64,000 nt of DNA. It comes from Thalassospira profundimaris WP0211. GTDB taxonomy: Bacteria; Pseudomonadota; Alphaproteobacteria; Rhodospirillales; Thalassospiraceae. Of this stretch, positions 1 through 10,398 are shown one piece after another (within the stretch, counting starts at the first letter, position 1; each line of letters begins with the position of its first letter). The stretch is taken from positions 124,001-188,000 of the forward strand of contig NZ_AMRN01000007.1 of the NCBI RefSeq assembly GCF_000300275.1. The letters run 5' to 3'. A program made the translations under genes and the position numbers. A model generated the notes under the pieces. That model saw nothing but the letters and a program-made list of their open reading frames with translations, was not told the DNA's origin and searched no databases.

Positions 1-351
1 ATCCCCGTTCTTGTTGCTGACCACCCCGATATAGGTGCCGTTATCACGCAGTGCACATAACAAATCATGCGCCCCGGCCAGCGGCATCAGGGTTTCAAGG
101 TGAATAGACTGGAAATGACCATAAAAGCTGTCTTTGGCCTGCTCCCAGCGATCTTCACCAAACAAGATCGGAAAACTGTCACGCATCGAGCGCGCGACAC
201 GCTGCTTGGTTTGGTCAAGCGTCCATGTCTCAAGCCCGAAATCGTCAAATGTCATGTTAAGGGCCGCCTGGATCGTCCCCCAGCTATCGACAAGGGTGTT
301 ATCCCAGTCAAAAATGACGGCCTTTGGCGGATGGGGCAATTGATCAGACAT
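1..351 (-). CDS. HAD-superfamily phosphatase, N-terminal part (cut by window edge)
   Basis: The first 117 residues are in the window; the C-terminal part lies beyond position 1. HAD motif I, with its nucleophilic aspartate, is visible as DWDNTLVDSW at residues 15-24, and motif II as VVSNKNG with Ser near residue 112. The helical segment between them fits a C1-type cap, as in phosphoglycolate phosphatase-like HAD-IA enzymes. The substrate cannot be told from this part. It lies 63 bp downstream of trkA on the same strand and is probably cotranscribed with it. The start is ATG at 351, with GGAAG upstream. Confidence 0.8.
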   Translation of the reverse strand, partial: MSDQLPHPPKAVIFDWDNTLVDSWGTIQAALNMTFDDFGLETWTLDQTKQRVARSMRDSFPILFGEDRWEQAKDSFYGHFQSIHLETLMPLAGAHDLLCALRDNGTYIGVVSNKNGD

Positions 352-414
352 TTGAACTTCCGGTGGCAAGATCGGGAATATATTGTATGAGGATTACAGC
401 AACGATTTGATTTA

Positions 415-1794
415 TCAGAAGTATTCCAGACGAACAGCGAACATCTTTTCGACCTTCTTGATCTGTTCTGACCCGGCAAATACGACAATCCGGTCGTTGG
501 CCTCGATCACGGTGGCGGCGCGCGGCATCACAACTTCGCCATCGCGCAAAATGGCCCCAAAGACCACGCTTGCCGGCATTGCGATATCCTTGATCGCCTT
601 GCCAACGATTGGTGCCGTTTCAAGGGCTTCTGCCTCAAGAACCTCGCCAAAGCCCTCTGACAAGCTGTGCACGGCACGAATACGGCCGCGGCGCACATGA
701 TGCAGGATGGTCGACACCGTCGTCATACGCGGACTAATCACCACATCCACGCCAAGTTCGGAAACCAGCGAGTTGTAGGTACTTTTGTTAATCAGCGTCA
801 GCGCACGCGGGCAGCCATACCGCTTGGCCAGAAGTGATGCCAGAATGTTGGTTTCATCATCATTGGTCAGCGCAACAACAGCCTCGGCATTGCCGACATT
901 GGCTTCTTCAAGCAGTTCAGGATCAAGAACGTCCCCGCGCAGAACAACGCTTTTCTTTGGCAATTTCTGCGCGACATAGCGCGCACGTTCCGGATCGGCT
1001 TCGACCAGTCGGGTGGTCACACCCGGGAAGTTCTTGTTGATTTCCTCGGCCAGGAACAATGCGATGTTCCCGCCGCCAAAGATCACAATTCGGCGTGCTT
1101 CGGGATCTTCATGACCAAAGGCCGACATTGCGCGATCCACCTGATCGCTCGATACAGCAAGATACACAAGGTCGCCCGCCAGCATTTGATCGTCGCCCTT
1201 GGGATAGACCGCCTTGTCACCGCGGATCATGCCAAGGATCGAGATGTTGAGATCCGGGAAAAGCTGATGAAGCTGACGCAACGGCGTGTTGATCACCGGG
1301 CAATCGTCGCTACACCGAATGCCAAGGATTTTCACCTTATCATCGGCAAACGGGATCATGTCGAACGCACCGGGTGCCTGAAGGCGGCGTGCAACCGCGC
1401 GCGCGACTTCCATCTCGGGCGAAATCACCACATCAATCGGAAGCTTTTCACGGCCAAACAGGCTGGCCCATTCCGGCTGCAGATAAGTCTGGCTGCGGAT
1501 ACGGGCAATTTTGGTTGGCACGTTAAACAGCGAATGCGCCACTTGACAGGCTGTCATATTGACTTCATCGGCAAAGGTCACTGCGATCAGCATATCTGCC
1601 TCTTCGGCACCGGCCTGTTGCAACACATCCGGGTGCGAGCCAAAACCAATGATACCCTTGACCTCAAGCGTGTCGGAAATCTTGCGCACCAGTTCTTCGG
1701 ACTGGTCGATCACGGTTACATCATTGTTTTCCGCAGCCAGATATTTGGCAATGTGGAACCCCACCTGCCCGGCGCCGCAAATGATGACCTTCAT
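415..1794 (-). CDS. trkA: Trk potassium uptake system peripheral NAD-binding protein TrkA
   Basis: A 459-residue protein with two tandem RCK modules, the usual length for TrkA (about 458). A Rossmann glycine motif GAGQVGFHIA is at residues 7-16 with an acidic residue ending strand 2 (VTVIDQ). A second motif FGGGNIALFL starts near residue 239. Each Rossmann fold is followed by a TrkA-C domain. TrkA binds nucleotide on the cytoplasmic side and gates the TrkH/TrkG potassium channel; no trkH gene is in the window. GGGAGA lies 6 nt before the ATG. The gene follows ntrX by 42 bp, a neighbourhood common in Alphaproteobacteria. Confidence 0.95.
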   Translation of the reverse strand: MKVIICGAGQVGFHIAKYLAAENNDVTVIDQSEELVRKISDTLEVKGIIGFGSHPDVLQQAGAEEADMLIAVTFADEVNMTACQVAHSLFNVPTKIARIRSQTYLQPEWASLFGREKLPIDVVISPEMEVARAVARRLQAPGAFDMIPFADDKVKILGIRCSDDCPVINTPLRQLHQLFPDLNISILGMIRGDKAVYPKGDDQMLAGDLVYLAVSSDQVDRAMSAFGHEDPEARRIVIFGGGNIALFLAEEINKNFPGVTTRLVEADPERARYVAQKLPKKSVVLRGDVLDPELLEEANVGNAEAVVALTNDDETNILASLLAKRYGCPRALTLINKSTYNSLVSELGVDVVISPRMTTVSTILHHVRRGRIRAVHSLSEGFGEVLEAEALETAPIVGKAIKDIAMPASVVFGAILRDGEVVMPRAATVIEANDRIVVFAGSEQIKKVEKMFAVRLEYF

Positions 1795-1836
1795 TTCGAA
1801 TTCTCCCGTTCACAACAGTCCATGATGAGTTTGGGC

Positions 1837-3216
1837 TTATTGCCCGTTCACACCAAGGCTTTTCAGCTTGCGATGCAAGGCTGAGCGTTCCATGCCGACA
1901 AAGCTTGCCGTTTTGGAGATGTTCCCGCCAAAACGGTCGATCTGTGTCTGGAGATATTCTTTTTCAAACATCTCCCGCGCTTCGCGGAGCGGCAATGCCA
2001 TGATTTCACTGGTCTTGTCAAAACTTAGCGACGTCGGCACGTCAGAAAACAGCTCTGATGGCAGCATTTTACCACTGATCAGATCAACCTTGTCATCATC
2101 ATCGGGCGCCATGATCATCAATCTTTCGATGACATTGCGCAACTGGCGGACATTGCCCGGCCAATCATAGGCATGCAGGGTTGCCATTGCTTCGGGCGAG
2201 AGTTTCCGTTTCGGAAGACCGGTCGCATCGGCATACCGATCAAGGAACATTTCCGCCAACATCGGAATATCTTCCCGACGCTGCTGCAAGGATGGCACTT
2301 CAAGCGGCACAACATTGAGGCGGTAATAAAGGTCCTGGCGGAATTTCTGCTCGGCGATGCGTTGTTCAAGATCGCGTGCAGTCGTTGCGATAACGCGCAC
2401 ATCAACATTGACCGGAACCGATCCGCCAACGCGTTCAAACGTCTGATCCTGCAAAACCCGGACAATCTTGCCCTGGGTTTCGAGCGGCATATCTGCCACT
2501 TCATCAAGCAACAAGGTCCCGCCATGGGCCAATTCAAGCACACCTGTGCGCGCCTCACGATCCGAAGTCGCAACCGCCCCAAACAGCGATTCTTCCATGG
2601 TGTCGGGCGAAATATTGGCACAGTTCAGCACGACAAACGGTGCTTCCGCACGGGCGGATTTCTGATGGATCAGGCGCGCGACAACTTCCTTGCCCGATCC
2701 GGCCGGGCCATGGATCAGAATGCGGCTGCCGGTACGCGCAACCCGTTCGGCGGACTGGCGCAAGTTGTTCAAAACCGACGATTTGCCAACAAGTTCGGTA
2801 TCACCACCGGCCCGCAAAGTCAGTTCGCGGTTTTCACGACGCAGGCGCGCATCGTCAATGGCGCGTTCGACCACCATTAACAGGCGGTCAGTATTGAACG
2901 GTTTTTCGATGAAGTCATAGGCACCAATGCGCGATGCCTCGAGCGCGGTTTCAATATTTCCGTGACCGGAAATCATCACCACCGGAACTTCGCTGTGTTC
3001 GCGCTTGATCAGCTTAAGCGTCTCGATGCCATCGTGATCACTTTCATCCATCCAGATATCAAGCACCACAAGGCTTGGTCGACGTGCTGCAACCTCTGAC
3101 AGCGCGCCTTGGCTTGATCCTGCCTGACGGGTTGTATAACCCTCGTCCTCGAGGATGCCTGATATCAGAGCCCGGATATCTTCTTCATCGTCGACAATAA
3201 GAATGTCGTGCGCCAT
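1837..3216 (-). CDS. ntrX: Nitrogen assimilation response regulator NtrX
   Basis: Response regulator of 459 residues: receiver domain at 1-120 (acidic pair D9/D10, phosphoacceptor D53, K104), AAA+ domain at about 140-375 and a C-terminal Fis-type helix-turn-helix near 434-456. Walker A reads GPAGSGKE (170-177) and Walker B TLLLDE (about 234-239). The sigma-54 contact loop reads GAVATS at about 213-218 in place of GAFTGA. NtrX proteins commonly lack the canonical loop, so it may act at sigma-70 promoters. It is the partner of the sensor kinase NtrY, encoded 47 bp upstream in the same operon. Confidence 0.95.
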   Translation of the reverse strand: MAHDILIVDDEEDIRALISGILEDEGYTTRQAGSSQGALSEVAARRPSLVVLDIWMDESDHDGIETLKLIKREHSEVPVVMISGHGNIETALEASRIGAYDFIEKPFNTDRLLMVVERAIDDARLRRENRELTLRAGGDTELVGKSSVLNNLRQSAERVARTGSRILIHGPAGSGKEVVARLIHQKSARAEAPFVVLNCANISPDTMEESLFGAVATSDREARTGVLELAHGGTLLLDEVADMPLETQGKIVRVLQDQTFERVGGSVPVNVDVRVIATTARDLEQRIAEQKFRQDLYYRLNVVPLEVPSLQQRREDIPMLAEMFLDRYADATGLPKRKLSPEAMATLHAYDWPGNVRQLRNVIERLMIMAPDDDDKVDLISGKMLPSELFSDVPTSLSFDKTSEIMALPLREAREMFEKEYLQTQIDRFGGNISKTASFVGMERSALHRKLKSLGVNGQ

Positions 3217-3263
3217 GTCGTGACCAAATCAATCTTTTTCTTGTTTCGATTTTGACAACTAAA

Positions 3264-5540
3264 TCAATTGCCTGAGGAATGTGCGTCCGAAGCCACACTA
3301 TCAATTTCGGCTTCTACAACCTTTGGGAAAGATAGCGTAATCGTAGCTCCGCTTTCAACGCCGTCGGAGAGTATAAGCTCTCCACCATGGTCTTCCATGA
3401 TTTTCTTTACGATCGCCAATCCAAGCCCGGTTCCCTTCGATCGGGTGGTGACATAAGGCTCGGTCAGGCGCTCGCGATGCTCTGCCGGAAGACCTTTGCC
3501 GTTATCCGACACCGCAACGAAAACGCGTTGATTATCGGGCGACACCGCGACTGAAATCTCGATCTTGCCAGGTGGCAGTTCACCCTCTGCCGGCTTTTCA
3601 CGGCCTTCAATCGCTTCTGCCGCATTCTTAAGCGTATTTGTCAGACATTGATTGACCTGATGCGCATCACACGAAATTTGCAGATCTTCGATACCACTGC
3701 GGTCAAAATCATAAGTGATATTGCTGTGCGCCTGTTTTTGCAGGAAGACCGCACTTTTCACCAGCTCTCCGATGTTTTCCAATCGCATGGTTGGTGATGG
3801 CATGCGGGCAAAGCTGGAAAACTCGTCGACCATCCGCCCGATATCGGACACCTGTCGGATGATGGTGTCCGTACAGGTCGTAAAGACTTCCTGATCATCG
3901 GTGATTTGCTTTAGATACCGGCGCTTCAAACGTTCTGCTGAAAGCTGGATCGGTGTCAGCGGGTTTTTGATTTCATGGGCGATACGGCGCGCGACATCAG
4001 CCCAGGCCGCCATACGCTGTGCGGTCTGAAGTTCCGTGACATCGTCAAAGGTCACGACATAGCCAAACACCGTGCCATCATCGGCCCATTCCGCTGTCAC
4101 ACGCGCCATCAGTGTCAGGTTGACACCATCACGGCGGATTTCGATCTGGCGTGGCTTGCTGCGATCCCCATCGCGGGCAAAATCGTCAAACAGTGGCTGA
4201 AACTCCGGAATAACGTCGGTCAGTTCCTGTGCCAGATAATCCTCAAGATCAACACCAAGAAGATCCGATGCACTGCGGTTTGGAAGATCAATCTTGCGTG
4301 CCGGATCAAGGCCAATCACGCCGGCGGTAACCCCGCCAAGGATGGCCTCGGTAAAGCGCCGCCGTTCATCATTCAGCCGGTTGGCTGCAATCAATTCATT
4401 GCGCTGGGTTTCAAGCTGGGCTGTCATCCGGTTAAACGCCCGGCTAAGCGCTTCAAGTTCATCCCCCTGCCCGTCAAGCGGCACACGGAAAGACAAATCC
4501 CCGTCGCGCACGCGTTCCGCACCGGTAATCAACTGCGACACAGGCTGGACCAAACGGGTTGCCACCATAAGCCCCAACGTCACAGCCGCCAAAAGCAGCA
4601 CAACAGAAATCAGAACAAAGATCATGACAAAGGTAATCACAATCCCCGAACGTTCACCCTCAAGACTTTCATAGGCATCAACTGCACGCCGTGCCTTGTC
4701 GATGCGATCCAGAACGTTGGGGTCGACAAAACGACCGACCAGCAAGAAGGCGTCAATAAAGCTTGGGATCTTGGCGATTGCGCGGATGCGGTTATCGCTT
4801 GAACCGATCATCAGAACGACGTCTTTCTGCCGTGCTTCGTCAAAGACTTCCGGTGGCACCGAAACCTGATTGGTATCGTAGGAAAAACTGTATTCGGATT
4901 GGGCGATAATCTGACCCGATCCGTCGACCATCATCACTTCCGGCAACCCGCGCGCCAGCGCCTGATCGGTCAGAAAGTTCGAAATGCGGTCCGGACTGGT
5001 CGAAAAATTGACCCCGAAACGCTGCAAGTCACTGGTGGTTGCCAAGGCATCCGCGCGGATCAGTTCCTGGTGTTCGCGCAAATAGGCATCGGCGATGACC
5101 ATACTTTCTTCAACGGCGGTTCTGATGCGGTCGCTAAACCAGCCCTGAATACCGAAATGCAGGAAAAGTGCCGAGAATATCGCAACCACAATCGCTGGCG
5201 TCACCGCCACCAGCGAGAACATAAGAACCATACGGGTATGAAGCTTGGCCCCGGCAACCCCGCGCCGACGTTCCACCCAAATCTGGACAAGCTTGCGCGC
5301 CACAAGGGTCGCCAACAGCAACACCAACACAAGGTCGATGTTTAGCAGCAACAAAATCAGGCGCGGGTCAGGCCGGAATGGCGCTGTCCCCGTCATCGCC
5401 AGATAGGTCGCCGTTACCGAAACAAGGGCAGCCGTTACCAATCCGAACGCAAAGCGCCGTGACTGTCCCAGCCGCCCCAGAAACCGTACAAAGCCCGACC
5501 GCAAGAACCGGTTGGAGATCGAACGGTCGGTATTGTTCAT
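3264..5540 (-). CDS. ntrY: Nitrogen regulation sensor histidine kinase NtrY
   Basis: Membrane histidine kinase of 758 residues. Hydrophobic segments at about 31-50, 61-84 and 104-130 precede an extracytoplasmic sensing region (about 131-298). A further membrane segment at about 299-330 leads into HAMP (about 330-382), PAS (about 393-505), HisKA with phosphoacceptor H522 in [10 protein letters not shown], and a HATPase domain with DNGKGLP and KGTGLGLAI. It probably senses a nitrogen or redox cue and phosphorylates NtrX. The ATG overlaps the ntrC stop by 4 bp, indicating translational coupling. Confidence 0.95.
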   Translation of the reverse strand: MNNTDRSISNRFLRSGFVRFLGRLGQSRRFAFGLVTAALVSVTATYLAMTGTAPFRPDPRLILLLLNIDLVLVLLLATLVARKLVQIWVERRRGVAGAKLHTRMVLMFSLVAVTPAIVVAIFSALFLHFGIQGWFSDRIRTAVEESMVIADAYLREHQELIRADALATTSDLQRFGVNFSTSPDRISNFLTDQALARGLPEVMMVDGSGQIIAQSEYSFSYDTNQVSVPPEVFDEARQKDVVLMIGSSDNRIRAIAKIPSFIDAFLLVGRFVDPNVLDRIDKARRAVDAYESLEGERSGIVITFVMIFVLISVVLLLAAVTLGLMVATRLVQPVSQLITGAERVRDGDLSFRVPLDGQGDELEALSRAFNRMTAQLETQRNELIAANRLNDERRRFTEAILGGVTAGVIGLDPARKIDLPNRSASDLLGVDLEDYLAQELTDVIPEFQPLFDDFARDGDRSKPRQIEIRRDGVNLTLMARVTAEWADDGTVFGYVVTFDDVTELQTAQRMAAWADVARRIAHEIKNPLTPIQLSAERLKRRYLKQITDDQEVFTTCTDTIIRQVSDIGRMVDEFSSFARMPSPTMRLENIGELVKSAVFLQKQAHSNITYDFDRSGIEDLQISCDAHQVNQCLTNTLKNAAEAIEGREKPAEGELPPGKIEISVAVSPDNQRVFVAVSDNGKGLPAEHRERLTEPYVTTRSKGTGLGLAIVKKIMEDHGGELILSDGVESGATITLSFPKVVEAEIDSVASDAHSSGN

Positions 5541-6985
5541 TTCGTGCCCCTGACGACTTCCAGTCCAAGATCACGGATTTTCTTGCGCAGCGTATTGCGG
5601 TTAAGGCCAAGAACCTCTGCGGCCTTGACCTGATTGCCCCGTGTTGCTTCCAGCGTCACATTCAAAAGCGGACGCTCCATTTCCCGCAAAATGCGATCAT
5701 AAAGACCATTGGCAGGCAGATCGTCATCATGGGCATCAAAATATTCGCGAACATGGCGTTCGATGGATTCTGAAAGCGACTGTGGTTCCGCAGTCGGTGC
5801 GGCTTCGCTGATATTATTCTCGGAAAACTCGGTCTCGATGACATCGACACCGATGACATCATGCGAATAAAGTGCCGTCAGGCGACGCACCATGTTTTCA
5901 AGTTCGCGGATGTTCCCCGGCCAGCGGTGCGCTTTTAGGCGCGCCATCGCTTCGGACGACAGCGTCTTGCGCGGAAGACCTTCTTCGCTGGCCTGCATCA
6001 GGAAGTGGTTGACCAGTTCCGGAATGTCTTCCAGCCGTTCACGCAGCGACGGCAGACGGATCGGCACGACATTCAGGCGATAGAACAAATCTTCACGGAA
6101 CGTGCCTTCACGGATCAGCTTGCGCAAATCACGGTGCGTGGCTGCAACAATGCGCACATTGACCCGAATGGGTGTACGCCCGCCAACGCGGGTGTACTCA
6201 CCTTCCTGCAAAACACGCAGCAAACGGGTCTGGGCTTCAAGCGGCATGTCGCCGATTTCATCAAGAAACAGCGTGCCGCCCTCGGCCTGTTCAAACCGGC
6301 CGACTTTGCGTTCGTTTGCACCGGTAAAGGCGCCTTTTTCGTGACCGAACAGCTCGCTTTCGATCAGTTCGCGCGGGATGGCGGCCATGTTGATGGCAAC
6401 AAACGGACCATGACGGCGTCCGCCATATTCATGCAGTGCGCGCGCAACCAGTTCCTTGCCCGTACCGCTTTCGCCGGTCACCATCACCGTCAGGTCGGTA
6501 TTCATCAAACGCGCCAGCGCACGATAAATTTCCTGCATCGCCGGCGAACGACCGATCAGTGGCAGGCGATCATCGCCCTCCTCATCCTCGGACTTACCGG
6601 TTTCATTGGCCTGCGGCGTCTCAAGTGCGCGATCAACAATCCCCATCAACTCATTAAGATCAAATGGTTTTGGAAGATATTCAAACGCACCGCGCTGGGC
6701 GGCCTTCACCGCCGTCATCAGCGTATTCTGAGCACTCATGACAATAACGCGAAGGTCCGGGCGCAGCTTGCGAATGCGCGGCACCATATCCAGCCCGTTC
6801 TCGTCAGGCATCATCACATCGGTAATCACCAGATCGCCATCCCCATCGGCGATCCAGTCCCAAAGTGTGCGGCCATGGCCAGTACTGCGGACTTCGTGTC
6901 CCTGACGCGACAATGCCTGCGTCAGGACAGTGCGAATGGCCCGATCATCGTCGGCAACCAGAATTCTCGCAGGGCTCGTACTCAT
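5537..6985 (-). CDS. ntrC: Nitrogen regulation response regulator NtrC
   Basis: 482 residues: receiver domain with phosphoacceptor D56 and K106, sigma-54 AAA+ domain with Walker A GESGTGKE (171-178), an intact GAFTGA loop (218-223) and Walker B TLFLDE (about 238-243), and a C-terminal Fis helix-turn-helix near 456-476. It is an enhancer-binding activator of sigma-54 promoters for nitrogen assimilation genes and is phosphorylated by NtrB. GGGAAG precedes the ATG. It overlaps both ntrB and ntrY by 4 bp, so the four regulatory genes form one translationally coupled unit. Confidence 0.97.
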   Translation of the reverse strand: MSTSPARILVADDDRAIRTVLTQALSRQGHEVRSTGHGRTLWDWIADGDGDLVITDVMMPDENGLDMVPRIRKLRPDLRVIVMSAQNTLMTAVKAAQRGAFEYLPKPFDLNELMGIVDRALETPQANETGKSEDEEGDDRLPLIGRSPAMQEIYRALARLMNTDLTVMVTGESGTGKELVARALHEYGGRRHGPFVAINMAAIPRELIESELFGHEKGAFTGANERKVGRFEQAEGGTLFLDEIGDMPLEAQTRLLRVLQEGEYTRVGGRTPIRVNVRIVAATHRDLRKLIREGTFREDLFYRLNVVPIRLPSLRERLEDIPELVNHFLMQASEEGLPRKTLSSEAMARLKAHRWPGNIRELENMVRRLTALYSHDVIGVDVIETEFSENNISEAAPTAEPQSLSESIERHVREYFDAHDDDLPANGLYDRILREMERPLLNVTLEATRGNQVKAAEVLGLNRNTLRKKIRDLGLEVVRGTK

Positions 6986-8127
6986 GCGGTTTCTTCCCTG
7001 TTATTGATTATGATCGGATCAGCGGCCCCCTCGGCCAATGCCCGATTGTAAATCGGTAGCATGATTTGAAACTCTGCACCTCCCCCGGGTACATCTTTCA
7101 CTTCAATCACACCGCCATGGTCATTGATAATTTTCGCAACCAGCGCAAGGCCAAGTCCCGATCCGGTCGGTTTTGTCGTCACAAACGGGTCAAACAGGCT
7201 TTCACGCATGTCTTGCGGAATACCCGGCCCGTTATCACGCACCGACACCACCAGCGGCAGGTGAACGCGCGCGTCACCACCGGCCACGGCAAGGCGGATA
7301 CCATGCTGATAGCGGGTCGAAATTGTAATAACACCGTCCTTCGGATCGACGGCCTCACCGGCATTCTTGATCAGGTTCAAGAACACCTGAACAAGCTGAT
7401 CACGATTGCCAAATACCGGCGGCAAGGACGGATCGTAAATTTCTTCGAATGTCAGGTTCTTGGCAAAGCCGTTTTCCGCCAGACGACGCACATGCTCAAG
7501 AACCGTATGGATATTGACAGCCCCGCGTTCCAGCGGCTTGTCAGAGAAAATCTCCATCCGGTCAACGAGTTCGACAATGCGGTCGGCTTCATCACAAATC
7601 AGGCGTGTCAGCACACGATCATCTTCGTTGCTGGTTTGCTCAAGCAATTGCGCGGCACCACGAATACCCGAAAGCGGGTTCTTGATTTCATGCGCCAGAA
7701 TGGCCGCCATGGCACTGACAGAGCGTGCTGAATTTCGGCTCAGCAACTGGTTGTCGATCTTTTGCGCGATCGAGCGTGGCTCAAAGGTCAGAACCGCACA
7801 ATCGCTGTCATCAGGCATTGAGCCAACCGTCAGATTAACCGTGTGCTTACCGATTTTGGGGCTTTCGATCAGAAGATTATGATCGGCAACCAGGGTTGCC
7901 TCATCAACGGCCTGTCTGATCAGGGAAAAAACCGGGCTGTCCTGCGGGATGAAATCCGTCAGGTCACTGCGGCACAACACGGCGGCACTGGTGTTAAACA
8001 GTTGCTCGGTGGCCTGATTGACAAACTTGATTTTGCCATCCCGGTTGGCCACGACAACAGCACTCGCAATCGCGTTCAGAACGCCGGTCGGGTCGACCCC
8101 ATTGCCTTTTCCAAATCCCAGTCTCAT
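6982..8127 (-). CDS. ntrB: Nitrogen regulation sensor kinase NtrB (GlnL)
   Basis: Soluble histidine kinase of 381 residues: an N-terminal PAS domain (about 10-120), HisKA with H146 in [10 protein letters not shown], and a HATPase domain with [12 protein letters not shown]-like N box, DNGPGIP and TGSGLGLAL. It phosphorylates or dephosphorylates NtrC according to PII signalling. I chose ATG 8127 because GGGGAAG lies 6 nt upstream; an in-frame TTG at 8145 is possible but lies upstream of that site. The ntrC start overlaps its end by 4 bp, and dusB is 56 bp upstream. Confidence 0.95.
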   Translation of the reverse strand: MRLGFGKGNGVDPTGVLNAIASAVVVANRDGKIKFVNQATEQLFNTSAAVLCRSDLTDFIPQDSPVFSLIRQAVDEATLVADHNLLIESPKIGKHTVNLTVGSMPDDSDCAVLTFEPRSIAQKIDNQLLSRNSARSVSAMAAILAHEIKNPLSGIRGAAQLLEQTSNEDDRVLTRLICDEADRIVELVDRMEIFSDKPLERGAVNIHTVLEHVRRLAENGFAKNLTFEEIYDPSLPPVFGNRDQLVQVFLNLIKNAGEAVDPKDGVITISTRYQHGIRLAVAGGDARVHLPLVVSVRDNGPGIPQDMRESLFDPFVTTKPTGSGLGLALVAKIINDHGGVIEVKDVPGGGAEFQIMLPIYNRALAEGAADPIIINNREETA

Positions 8128-8183
8128 GCATATCTTCCCCGACAACAGTTTTTGACCGTCGCCATATTATTGTTATGAGGTAA

Positions 8184-9194
8184 TCAGGCGGCTGCCTGAT
8201 CCAGTTTGATTTCGTTTTCGATCAACGGTTCGTAGAACGACCGGATTTGATTTTTGACTTCGGCTGGGTCATCCAACACATTGACAATGCGACGAAATTC
8301 CGTCGCATTTCTCAGGCTGTTGCAATACCACGCCAGATGCTTGCGGGCGATGCGCACACCCTGACGGCCATGATGATCAATCATCGCATCATAGTGACGC
8401 AGGATGGTCTGGAGCTGAATTTCAAGTGTTGGCGCCGGAAGCTTTTTCCCCGTCGCAAGATAGTGCGACACCTGTGCAAGGAACCATGGACGCCCCTGCG
8501 CCCCACGTCCGATCATGACCCCGTCTGCACCGGACCGCTCCAAAAGTTCCTTGGCATCTTCTTCGCTGTTTACATCACCGTTGCCAAGTACCGGGATCGA
8601 CACCGCGTCTTTGACCAGTGCAATCGCATCCCAGTCGGCATCACCCTTGTAGAACTGGCAGCGCGTGCGCCCATGAATGGTCAGCATCGCAATCCCCAGA
8701 TCCTCTGCAATGCGGGCAAGCTTGGGGGCATTGCGGTTATCATCATCCCAGCCAAGACGCATTTTCAACGTCACCGGAACCGACACCGCATCCACCGTCG
8801 CCTTGATAATATCGGCAGCCAGCTTTTCATCACGCATGAGTGCCGAGCCGGCATAGCCCTTGGTCACCTTTTTGGCCGGGCACCCCATATTGATATCGAT
8901 GATCATGGCCCCGCGGGCTTCGTTCATCTTGGCCGCTTCGGCCATTTCTTCGGGTTCGGTGCCTGCAAGCTGAACCGAAAGCGGGCTTTCAGCAGCACAA
9001 TCACCATGCATTTTACGGACTTCTTTTTCATGCCGCTGGATGCGGGTCATGGCATCCGACGCAATCATTTCGGACACAACAAGATGTCCGCCAAACTGGC
9101 GGACCTGTTGCCGAAACGGAAGGTCAGTCACACCTGACATCGGTGCCAGCACAACATTCTCTGGCACATGTACAGAACTGATCTGCAATGACAT
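8184..9194 (-). CDS. dusB: tRNA-dihydrouridine synthase (DusB/NifR3 family)
   Basis: FMN-dependent enzyme of 336 residues that reduces uridines in tRNA D-loops. The N-terminal TIM barrel begins VLAPMSGVTDLPFR (residues 15-28). The catalytic cysteine C105 sits in NMGCPAKKVTKGYAG and the FMN phosphate site is near GADGVMIGRGAQG. The C-terminal helical domain is present and the length is typical. It is the first gene of the dusB-ntrBC-ntrYX operon, the arrangement that gave the family the name NifR3 in Rhodobacter. The ATG has only a modest GGAA ribosome site upstream. Confidence 0.95.
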   Translation of the reverse strand: MSLQISSVHVPENVVLAPMSGVTDLPFRQQVRQFGGHLVVSEMIASDAMTRIQRHEKEVRKMHGDCAAESPLSVQLAGTEPEEMAEAAKMNEARGAMIIDINMGCPAKKVTKGYAGSALMRDEKLAADIIKATVDAVSVPVTLKMRLGWDDDNRNAPKLARIAEDLGIAMLTIHGRTRCQFYKGDADWDAIALVKDAVSIPVLGNGDVNSEEDAKELLERSGADGVMIGRGAQGRPWFLAQVSHYLATGKKLPAPTLEIQLQTILRHYDAMIDHHGRQGVRIARKHLAWYCNSLRNATEFRRIVNVLDDPAEVKNQIRSFYEPLIENEIKLDQAAA

Positions 9195-9249
9195 GAAGGA
9201 ATTCCAATTGCCTAAAACTTGGGCAGATTAATAAAACTGGCCACGACAT

Positions 9250-9274
9250 GCAACAACTCTCAGCCTGTTGTTGC
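9250..9274. repeat. Inverted repeat in the dusB-ntrBC leader
   Basis: Arms GCAACAAC (9250-9257) and GTTGTTGC (9267-9274) are a perfect 8-bp match around a 9-nt loop, 56 nt upstream of the dusB start. It could be an operator or an RNA hairpin in the operon's 5' leader. The rest of the 275-bp gap (9195-9469) is AT-rich and shows no gene. Confidence 0.45.
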
Positions 9275-9469
9275 AATTATCGTTGTTTCAAACCTGAAAA
9301 CTCTAGGAAAATCCGACGAAAGTTCAACATTGTCGGGACTAACCATCCGATCAGGAATGCCTGCCCATGCCCCAATAATGACTAGCAATTATGCATACAT
9401 CAAAAGGATGATCGTAAAAATTGAGCAAGCCACAATCTGGCAGGGCTATCTGGTCGCCCTGTTTTGGGG

Positions 9470-10276
9470 CTAGCCGATAATATAGCCGGTTACCAACCGA
9501 ACGCCCGGAAACGCCAAAGTCAGAAGCAACCAGGCGCCAAGAACAAAGCGTACAGCCATGCGCCCGCGCAAGGTGGAGCGTTCATGGATAAAGATCAGCA
9601 CACAAATGGTCGCAAAACCCAGCAAGGTCAGCAGCATCTTGTGGTCGATTTCCCACAGGCTCTGGCCTTCAACATACCGAAGCGCAAAGCCTGAAATGAT
9701 TCCGATGATCAGGATCCAGGCCGACCATTTCAAAAACCCGACCAACATGTATTCACTGTCGCGCAGCGGCGGCAGACGTCGGCTCCAGCGGGTCGGCTTG
9801 CGTTTTTTCAGGGCGTATTCTTGAACGACATAAGCCATCGCGGCAATCGCTGCCAAAGTCACAAGCGCATAGGTGATCAGGGAGCTACCGATATGCGCCC
9901 AAAGCCAACCGGAATAAAGTGCCGGCCCATCCACGGTTTCGGCAACGTTGTTACCAAATACCCGGAAGACCGCCGCCAAAACCGCGAAAAGAAGCAGATA
10001 GCCGCCGATATACCCGGCCAATCGCCAGACCTGATGCGGGCCTTTGCAAATTACCAGCCCACCAAAAATCAGGATTACGGTTAGTTCCGACCAATGCAGG
10101 GCCGCGGCAAATCCACGCGACTGAACTTCCTCACCGGTAACCCCCAGCAACACCATCGTGCCGACAGCCGCCAGACAAATGGATGCATAAAGCCAGATAT
10201 CGCGCTGTGGTTCAGGGCGCATGATCTGTCCGGTCAGGGGCAACAGGGCAAGGATATGGATATATGCTGCAAGCAT
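9470..10276 (-). CDS. Cytochrome c assembly-family membrane protein (CcsA/YpjD-like)
   Basis: About 268 residues with seven or eight hydrophobic segments, from MLAAYIHILALLPLTGQ to the C-terminal LLLTLAFPGVRLVTGYIIG. The segment WAHIGSSLITYALVTLAAIA and the later LWEIDHKMLLTLL match the CcsA/CcmC/YpjD fold, although the full WWD heme-handling signature of true CcsA is absent. A YpjD-like inner-membrane role is most likely. I place the start at ATG 10276 because the 32 upstream residues are polar and overlap the divergent ispDF promoter region. It sits between ispDF and dusB, which are often adjacent in this class. Confidence 0.8.
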   Translation of the reverse strand: MLAAYIHILALLPLTGQIMRPEPQRDIWLYASICLAAVGTMVLLGVTGEEVQSRGFAAALHWSELTVILIFGGLVICKGPHQVWRLAGYIGGYLLLFAVLAAVFRVFGNNVAETVDGPALYSGWLWAHIGSSLITYALVTLAAIAAMAYVVQEYALKKRKPTRWSRRLPPLRDSEYMLVGFLKWSAWILIIGIISGFALRYVEGQSLWEIDHKMLLTLLGFATICVLIFIHERSTLRGRMAVRFVLGAWLLLTLAFPGVRLVTGYIIG

Positions 10277-10398
10277 CTTGAAACCCGTTTCAGTCTCCGG
10301 GATCAATCGCGACCCCGATATTGCATTTGCCGACTTGGCAAAACCTCCGCAGAAAGATAGCCTGCGGCGCACTCACGACAAGCCATGGCTTTATGTTT

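Noticed and set aside
3975-4802. Open frame opposite ntrY (plus)
   Set aside because: Shadow of ntrY with basic, His-rich composition.
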